From: an uncultured Bacilli bacterium
GTDB lineage: Bacteria; Bacillota_I; Bacilli_A; RFN20; CAG-631
Length of the DNA: 37,903 bases
Direction: 5' to 3'
Assembly: GCA_947599835.1 (NCBI GenBank)
Contig: CANQFQ010000014.1
Span: 1-37,903 of the forward strand
This document shows, piece after piece, positions 33,554 through 37,903 of the stretch; within the stretch, counting starts at the first letter, position 1; every line of letters begins with the position of its first letter. The position numbers and the translations under genes were made by a program. Under the pieces are notes generated by a model. That model had not been told where the DNA came from, did no database searches, and was given only the letters and a program-made list of their open reading frames with translations.

Positions 33554-33781
33554 ATGTTTGAAAAAGTGAAAAAAGTATTGGTTGATGAATTAGGCATTAA
33601 TGCTGATAAAATTACCTTAGAATCTGATATTATTGATGATCTTGGCGCAGATAGTCTTTCTGTTATGCAAGTGATTATGGCCTTGGAAGATGAATTTGGT
33701 ATATCTGTAGAAGATGAAGATGTTACACAATTAAGAAAAGTAGGCAATATTGTATCTTATTTAGAATCACATGTAAAATAA
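33554..33781 (+). CDS. acpP: Acyl carrier protein
   Basis: The 75-residue acidic protein carries growing acyl chains on a phosphopantetheine arm attached to Ser34 in the motif DDLGADSLSVMQV. The remaining helices (MALEDEFGISVEDEDV, then VGNIVSYLES) are canonical. An ATG at 33548 is only one base from AGGAGG; the in-frame ATG at 33554 has a 7-base spacing. It has its own promoter with an overlapping palindrome. In B. subtilis fapR, plsX, fabD and fabG stand between recG and acpA; here acpP follows recG directly. Confidence 0.96.
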   Translation: MFEKVKKVLVDELGINADKITLESDIIDDLGADSLSVMQVIMALEDEFGISVEDEDVTQLRKVGNIVSYLESHVK

Positions 33782-33798
33782 AAAGCATTAGTTTTTTA

Positions 33799-33827
33799 TT
33801 GACATAGCATTTGTTTCGTGTTAAAAT
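33799..33827 (+). promoter_or_regulatory. tRNA-Ile promoter
   Basis: TTGACA (33799-33804) and an extended -10 box TGTTAAAAT (33819-33827) have a 17-base spacer. The predicted start lies about 8 bases before the tRNA. Confidence 0.8.
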
Positions 33828-33841
33828 TTTTAATGCTGTAT

Positions 33842-33918
<77 letters not shown>

Positions 33919-33931
33919 TTAGAAAGAAAAT

Positions 33932-33955
33932 AACCCCCTGTTATGGGGGTTTTTT
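33932..33955 (+). terminator. Terminator after tRNA-Ile
   Basis: AACCCCC (33932-33938) pairs with GGGGGTT (33945-33951) around 6 bases, followed by T. Confidence 0.9.
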
Positions 33956-33973
33956 AGTGAAAGTTGGTGGCTC

Positions 33974-35371
33974 ATGTTCGCAAAAATTCAGCCCTATATT
34001 GGAAATAAAAAGTTTTATAAAATGACTTTTTCTATCATTATACCCATCATGTTACAACAACTTTTACTTTCAATTGCGGGTTACATTGATAGTTTAATGA
34101 TTAATGGTTATGGGAGTACTAGTGCAGCTTATGATGGTGTTAGTGCAGCTAACCGGCTCGTTTTTATTTTCAATTTCATATGGCTTGGTTTTGCTGCTAC
34201 AGCTAGCATCTTTATTGCTCAGTTTTTTGGTGCGAAGAATCATAAGAAAGTTAAAGAATCTTACCAATTAGCAATCATAAATGCGATTGGAATTGGTTTT
34301 CTATCTTTTTTATTTATTCATTTTTTTGGTCAGTCCATTGTCGATTTGTATATTCATGATCCTCTAAGTAGGCAATATGGATATGATTATTTAAAAATTT
34401 TTAAGTGGGGAACAATTATTACAGCTTTAAATCTTGTTTTAGCGAATGCTTTTCATTCTATTGAAAAACCTAAAATTGCATTGTTTGCAAGTATTGCTGG
34501 AATTCTTACCAACTGTTCATTAAATTATTGTTTGATTTTTGGTAAACTAGGTTTTCCTTGCTTGGCAGCAAAAGGGGCGGCCATAGCTACAATTTTATCA
34601 AGAGTGGTAGAATTTTCGGTCTTTCTAATCGTTTTACTTTGGAATAAAAATGAATATTTGAATCGGTCATGTTTTACGCATTTTAAAATTCGTAAAAATT
34701 TAATCAAAGAATTTGCAAAAAAAGGCGCTCCGATTATTATCAACGAACTAATGTGGTCTTTAGGCATTTCGTTATTTGCGTTATTTTATACTTATCAAAA
34801 TGATCTTTGGTATAACGCTTATGCGATTTCACAAAATGTTACGGATTTGTATTTTATTATTTTTGCAGGATTAGGCAATGGATCTGCAGTCATTATCGGT
34901 GCATCTTTAGGAAATGATGAATTTGAAAAGGCAAGAGCAGATAGTAAGCGATTTATGGGACTTGCCATATTTATGGGGCTGATTATGGGAATTTTAATGG
35001 TACTCACCGGACCTTGGGTTATGAAAATGTTTAAAACAACGGTAGAAACAGAAAAAATGATTAGAGGCATTATGATTGTCACCGCTATTTTTTTAACCGT
35101 TTATTCCTATAATTCCATTTGCTTTTTTATTTTAAGAGCAGGTGGCGATAGTCTTAGAGCCTTTTTACTAGATCAATTACCTACGTATTTAGTGGGGTTA
35201 CCTATTGCCATTATACTAGGCTTAAATGCAACGCAACTTAAATTAAATTTAGTGCTCTTATTTTTATCAACACATGTCGGCGATATCGTAAAAATATTTG
35301 TTGCGACTTGGTTTGTTAAAAAAGAAAAATGGGTGGTTAATATTACTAAAACACAAGATTACAATATATAA
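33974..35371 (+). CDS. MATE family efflux transporter
   Basis: The 465-residue protein has twelve predicted helices in two homologous halves. N-terminal features include IIPIMLQQLLLSIAGYIDSLMI with the conserved Asp of helix 1, GVSAANRLVFIFNF, and then ATASIFIAQFFGAKN. The second half repeats the pattern with GAPIIINELMWSLGISLFALFY and GSAVIIGASLG. MATE proteins export cationic drugs or metabolites using Na+ or H+ gradients. The ribosome site is weak (GGTGG). It starts 18 bases after the tRNA-Ile terminator without a visible promoter of its own. The substrate is unknown. Confidence 0.92.
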   Translation: MFAKIQPYIGNKKFYKMTFSIIIPIMLQQLLLSIAGYIDSLMINGYGSTSAAYDGVSAANRLVFIFNFIWLGFAATASIFIAQFFGAKNHKKVKESYQLAIINAIGIGFLSFLFIHFFGQSIVDLYIHDPLSRQYGYDYLKIFKWGTIITALNLVLANAFHSIEKPKIALFASIAGILTNCSLNYCLIFGKLGFPCLAAKGAAIATILSRVVEFSVFLIVLLWNKNEYLNRSCFTHFKIRKNLIKEFAKKGAPIIINELMWSLGISLFALFYTYQNDLWYNAYAISQNVTDLYFIIFAGLGNGSAVIIGASLGNDEFEKARADSKRFMGLAIFMGLIMGILMVLTGPWVMKMFKTTVETEKMIRGIMIVTAIFLTVYSYNSICFFILRAGGDSLRAFLLDQLPTYLVGLPIAIILGLNATQLKLNLVLLFLSTHVGDIVKIFVATWFVKKEKWVVNITKTQDYNI

Positions 35372-35372
35372 A

Positions 35373-35397
35373 AAAATGGCGATTGTATCGCCATTTT
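35373..35397. terminator. Bidirectional terminator between MATE and clpB genes
   Basis: AAAATGGCGAT (35373-35383) pairs perfectly with ATCGCCATTTT (35387-35397) around TGT, with A/T tracts on both sides so that both transcripts end in T. It overlaps the edge of the clpB stop codon. Confidence 0.9.
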
Positions 35398-37508
35398 TAA
35401 TGCTTTGTTAAGATAAACTGTTGATCTTTACAATCTAAAAGATAAGTGTTTTTAGGTTCGATATTATTTTGAATGATAGCATGGGCTAAATAAGTTTCGA
35501 TATTTTTTTGAATGAATCTTTTAATAGGACGTGCGCCAAACTCAAAATTGAAAGATTGATCAATCACATAATTTTTTATATTGTCAGTAAAATCAATGCC
35601 AATTTCATTTTCTTCTAAGCGAGCTTTTAATTCGTTTAGAAGTTTTTCAACAATTTTGACTTGAATTTCTCGATGTAATGGATGAAAAGTAACAATTTCA
35701 TCAATTCGATTTAAAAATTCAGGCTTAAATGTTTGATGAAGTAAAGTGTTGACTTTAACTAATGAATCACTATTTTCTTCAAGCAAATATTCGCTTCCTA
35801 AATTAGATGTCATGATAATAATTGTATTTTTAAAATCCACTGTTCTCCCTTGTGAATCGGTAATTCTACCATCATCTAGGATTTGTAAAAGCAAGTTAAA
35901 TACTTCGCTATGTGCTTTTTCAATTTCATCGAATAAAACAATAGAATATGGATTTCTTCGAACCGCTTCGGTTAATTGTCCACCTTCATCATAGCCTACA
36001 TATCCTGGAGGGGCACCAATTAATCTAGAAACGGAATGACGTTCCATATATTCAGACATATCAATTCGTACAATATGTGATTCACTATCAAATAATGCTT
36101 CAGCTAAACTTTTTGCAACTTCCGTTTTTCCCACACCTGTAGGTCCTAAAAATAGAAATGAACCAATGGGTCTATTTTGATCTTTAATACCTGCACGTTG
36201 TCGGATAATTGCGTCGCTTACAAGTTCTAGGGCTTCATCTTGACCAATGACTCTTTTTTGCAAAGTTTCTTTCAGTTTTAAAAGTTTTTCGCGATCGCCT
36301 TTAATTAATTTAGAAACAGGAATATGTGTCCATTTAGAAATGACATCGGCCACATTATTTTCATCCACAATTTCGCTTAAAATTTGGTCCTTTTCATTTC
36401 GCGATTGATTTAATTTTTTTTCTAATGTTGGAATGATACTATATTGTAATTCTCCAGCTCGTGCATAATTTCCTTGATTAAAAGCGGTTTCCAATTCAAA
36501 ACGTGCTTTTTCTAATTCTGTTTTGTTTTTTTGCATTTCCAGAAGATCATCTTTTTCTTTTTGCCATTTTGCTTTTAGTGCCGTATCTTGTTTCTTTAAA
36601 GAATCCAATTCATCGACAATTTTTGCAAGTCTAGATTTACTTAAGGCATCACTTTCTTTGACGAGAATCGTTTTTTCAATTTCTAATTGCGTGATTTTTC
36701 TTGAAATTTCATCAAGCTCAGTTGGCATAGAATCAAGTTGAATTCTAATGGATGCACAGGCTTCATCAATTAAATCAATAGCTTTATCTGGTAAAAAACG
36801 ATCTGTAATATATCGATTAGATAATACCGCAGCACTCACTAAGGCATTATCTGTGATTTTAACACCATGAAAGGTTTCAAAACGTTCTTTTAACCCTCTT
36901 AAAATACTAATGGTATCTTCAACTGTTGGTTCATTAATTTTGACTTTTTGAAAACGTCTTTCAAGGGCAGCATCTTTTTCAATATAATTCCGATATTCAT
37001 TTAAAGTGGTCGCACCAATACAATGCAGTTCGCCTCTCGCAAGCATTGGTTTAAGCATATTGGATGCATCTAAGGCACCTTCAGCTTTGCCCGCACCAAC
37101 AATTAAATGGATTTCATCAATGAACATAATGATTTTACCATCAGATTCTTTAATTTTATTTAATACAGCTTTAAGTCTATCTTCAAATTCACCACGAAAT
37201 TTTGCTCCTGCAACTAAGGCTCCCATATCGAGTTCATAAATAATTTTTCCCTTTAAACCTTGAGGAACATCTTCTTTGACAATACGGGTTGCTAAGCCTT
37301 CAATGATTGCTGTTTTTCCTACGCCTGGTTCCCCAATCAAAACGGGATTGTTTTTTGTTTTTCGTGATAAAATCTTGATGATTTCTCTGATTTCTTCATC
37401 ACGGCCAATAACAGGATCAATTTTACCTTTTTTTACTTCTTCAATAATATTTCGACCAAACTTTTCTAAAATATCTTTATCTTTAGAATAATCAGGCATC
37501 ATGTCCAT
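35397..37508 (-). CDS. clpB: ClpB-type disaggregase lacking the N-domain
   Basis: The 703-residue protein has two AAA+ modules. Module 1 has [14 protein letters not shown], pore loop [10 protein letters not shown] and finger region LERRFQ. Module 2 has [17 protein letters not shown] and pore loop GYVGYDEGG. The long coiled-coil M-domain between them (about 250-370, with [30 protein letters not shown] split over its helices) marks it as ClpB, not ClpC. The usual 150-residue substrate-binding N-domain is absent, as in an internally initiated ClpB short form. ClpB resolves protein aggregates with DnaK. The ATG at 37508 is 7 bases from AGGAGG; that at 37514 is too close. Two CIRCE sites imply HrcA heat-shock control. 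Confidence 0.95.
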   Translation of the reverse strand: MDMMPDYSKDKDILEKFGRNIIEEVKKGKIDPVIGRDEEIREIIKILSRKTKNNPVLIGEPGVGKTAIIEGLATRIVKEDVPQGLKGKIIYELDMGALVAGAKFRGEFEDRLKAVLNKIKESDGKIIMFIDEIHLIVGAGKAEGALDASNMLKPMLARGELHCIGATTLNEYRNYIEKDAALERRFQKVKINEPTVEDTISILRGLKERFETFHGVKITDNALVSAAVLSNRYITDRFLPDKAIDLIDEACASIRIQLDSMPTELDEISRKITQLEIEKTILVKESDALSKSRLAKIVDELDSLKKQDTALKAKWQKEKDDLLEMQKNKTELEKARFELETAFNQGNYARAGELQYSIIPTLEKKLNQSRNEKDQILSEIVDENNVADVISKWTHIPVSKLIKGDREKLLKLKETLQKRVIGQDEALELVSDAIIRQRAGIKDQNRPIGSFLFLGPTGVGKTEVAKSLAEALFDSESHIVRIDMSEYMERHSVSRLIGAPPGYVGYDEGGQLTEAVRRNPYSIVLFDEIEKAHSEVFNLLLQILDDGRITDSQGRTVDFKNTIIIMTSNLGSEYLLEENSDSLVKVNTLLHQTFKPEFLNRIDEIVTFHPLHREIQVKIVEKLLNELKARLEENEIGIDFTDNIKNYVIDQSFNFEFGARPIKRFIQKNIETYLAHAIIQNNIEPKNTYLLDCKDQQFILTKH

Positions 37509-37523
37509 AAACATTCCTCCTTT

Positions 37524-37550
37524 TTAGCACTCTTTAATGTCAAGTGCTAA
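37524..37550. promoter_or_regulatory. CIRCE operator (proximal)
   Basis: TTAGCACTC, 9 bases, then AAGTGCTAA: one mismatch to the HrcA operator TTAGCACTC-N9-GAGTGCTAA. It lies between the predicted transcription start and the clpB ribosome site. Confidence 0.92.
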
Positions 37551-37554
37551 TAAT

Positions 37555-37582
37555 AGTATAACACGTTAATTAGCAATGTCAA
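37555..37582 (-). promoter_or_regulatory. clpB heat-shock promoter
   Basis: On the minus strand TTGACA (37582-37577) and TATACT (37560-37555) are 16 bases apart, with TG one base before the -10. The -35 falls inside the distal CIRCE. Confidence 0.78.
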
Positions 37583-37596
37583 CACTTGAGTGCTAA
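37570..37596. promoter_or_regulatory. CIRCE operator (distal)
   Basis: TTAGCAATG, 9 bases, then GAGTGCTAA: two mismatches in the left arm and a perfect right arm. It overlaps the clpB -35 box, 19 bases from the other CIRCE. Confidence 0.88.
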
Positions 37597-37609
37597 AAAA
37601 TTATTTCTC

Positions 37610-37638
37610 TTTACAAATTATGCAAAAGTTAGTAAAAT
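37610..37638 (+). promoter_or_regulatory. tRNA-His promoter
   Basis: TTTACA (37610-37615) and TAAAAT (37633-37638) are 17 bases apart. The tRNA begins 19 bases after the -10 box. Confidence 0.65.
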
Positions 37639-37657
37639 ATACATTGCTGTTAGATAT

Positions 37658-37734
37658 GGCGGATGTGGTGAAGAGGCTAACACATCTGGCTGTGAACCAG
37701 ACATTCGTGGGTTCGAGCCCCATCATCCGCCCCA
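37658..37734 (+). tRNA. tRNA-His (anticodon GUG)
   Basis: The 77-base gene encodes the extra G at -1, which pairs with C73, the identity pair for histidine. The acceptor is GCGGATG-type pairing with CATCCGC, followed by C and an encoded CCA. The anticodon stem-loop TCTGG-CTGTGAA-CCAGA gives GUG. The T-loop is TTCGAGC. Confidence 0.96.
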
Positions 37735-37743
37735 CTTGAATTC

Positions 37744-37768
37744 AAGAGTCCTTTTATAGGGCTTTTTT
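37744..37768 (+). terminator. Terminator after tRNA-His
   Basis: AAGAGTCC (37744-37751) pairs with GGGCTTTT (37759-37766), using two G-U pairs, around a 7-base loop, followed by T. Confidence 0.78.
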
Positions 37769-37787
37769 ATTTTAAAAATTGGCCTTA

Positions 37788-37816
37788 GGAAGTGTATGTC
37801 AAAATGTAACACTCTC
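37788..37816. mobile_element. Possible insertion-sequence terminus
   Basis: GGAAGTGTATGTCAAAATGT followed by AACACTCTC resembles the inverted-repeat ends of IS256-type (Mutator) elements, with AGTGT and ACACT arms inside. Only this one end would be in the window; the element would run off to the right. I recall the general pattern, not a specific element, so this is a weak call. Confidence 0.25.
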
Positions 37817-37836
37817 TAACCAAATTAAAAAATGAT

Positions 37837-37869
37837 ATCCTCTTTGTGTATAGCAATGAGGATTTTTTT
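37837..37869. terminator. Hairpin with T-run near the right edge
   Basis: ATCCTC (37837-37842) pairs with GAGGAT (37858-37863), loop 15 bases, followed by seven T on the plus strand. On the minus strand it lies just after a possible stop codon at 37870-37868, with a T-run a few bases later. Confidence 0.5.
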
Positions 37870-37903
37870 AATCATTCAAGATGACTTTTAAAAAGGCTTC
37901 GAG
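37868..37903 (-). CDS. Possible 3' end of a minus-strand gene, cut by the right edge
   Basis: From the window edge the minus strand reads LEAFLKVILND and then TAA, followed by a hairpin. A hairpin right after a stop codon, plus an IS-end-like sequence beyond it, would fit the tail of a transposase or other gene. Eleven codons cannot establish this. Confidence 0.25.
   Translation of the reverse strand, partial: LEAFLKVILND

Noticed and set aside
33460..33747. Minus-strand frame across acpP and its promoter
   Set aside because: It runs antisense through the ACP gene and contains no recognisable domain.
37658..37734. tRNA-His as an integration attachment site
   Set aside because: No repeated tRNA 3' end was seen elsewhere in the window and no integrase gene is visible.

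Overview
This is a compact, very AT-rich chromosomal window from a low-GC Gram-positive bacterium of the Bacillota, class Bacilli in the wide sense. Gut lineages such as Erysipelotrichales or RF39/RFN20-like Bacilli are my best guess; this is inferred from gene content and order, not from a marker search. UGA is an ordinary stop (radC, ruvB, mnmM and mutS2 end with it), so this is not a UGA-Trp mollicute. Several gene blocks keep the Bacillus subtilis order in shortened form: valS-radC-minC; ruvA-ruvB-yrzE-DUF421-spoVB-secDF; mutS2-uvrC-gerE-gerM; fakA(yloV)-recG-acpP.

Layout. 1-690: left edge and a small membrane protein. 722-3346: tight operon of acyl-ACP thioesterase, the tRNA methyltransferase MnmM, the nucleotide-pool enzyme RdgB and the phosphatase SurE. 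3620-6512: T-box-controlled valyl-tRNA synthetase. 6740-8673: a 65-residue leader peptide coupled to radC, then minC and a prepilin-peptidase-like membrane protein. 8686-15371: Holliday-junction helicase ruvAB, envelope proteins and the SecDF translocase motor. 15444-16460: an S66 peptidase gene broken by one in-frame stop. 16555-22081: DNA repair genes mutS2 and uvrC, then GerE-like and GerM-like genes. 22134-27585 (minus strand): a CofE-like ligase, two tandem SGNH lipoproteins and a six-hairpin glycosidase. 27835-29464 (minus): tRNA-Lys, rpmB and a membrane glycosyltransferase. 29802-33781: fatty acid kinase fakA, recG and acpP. 33842-37734: tRNA-Ile, a MATE transporter, clpB under two CIRCE operators, and tRNA-His. 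The right edge may enter an insertion sequence.

Most genes are housekeeping. The stretches most worth a second look are the double-glycine/prepilin-like peptide translationally coupled to radC, the cofE-like/SGNH/SGNH/glycosidase cluster, the nonsense-interrupted S66 peptidase, the AT palindromes in the secDF and acpP control regions, and repeated cases of a terminator hairpin placed directly before the next gene's ribosome binding site. I saw no CRISPR array, rRNA, prophage or resistance determinant. Start sites were chosen from Shine-Dalgarno spacing. Family names come from motif recognition, without database searches.
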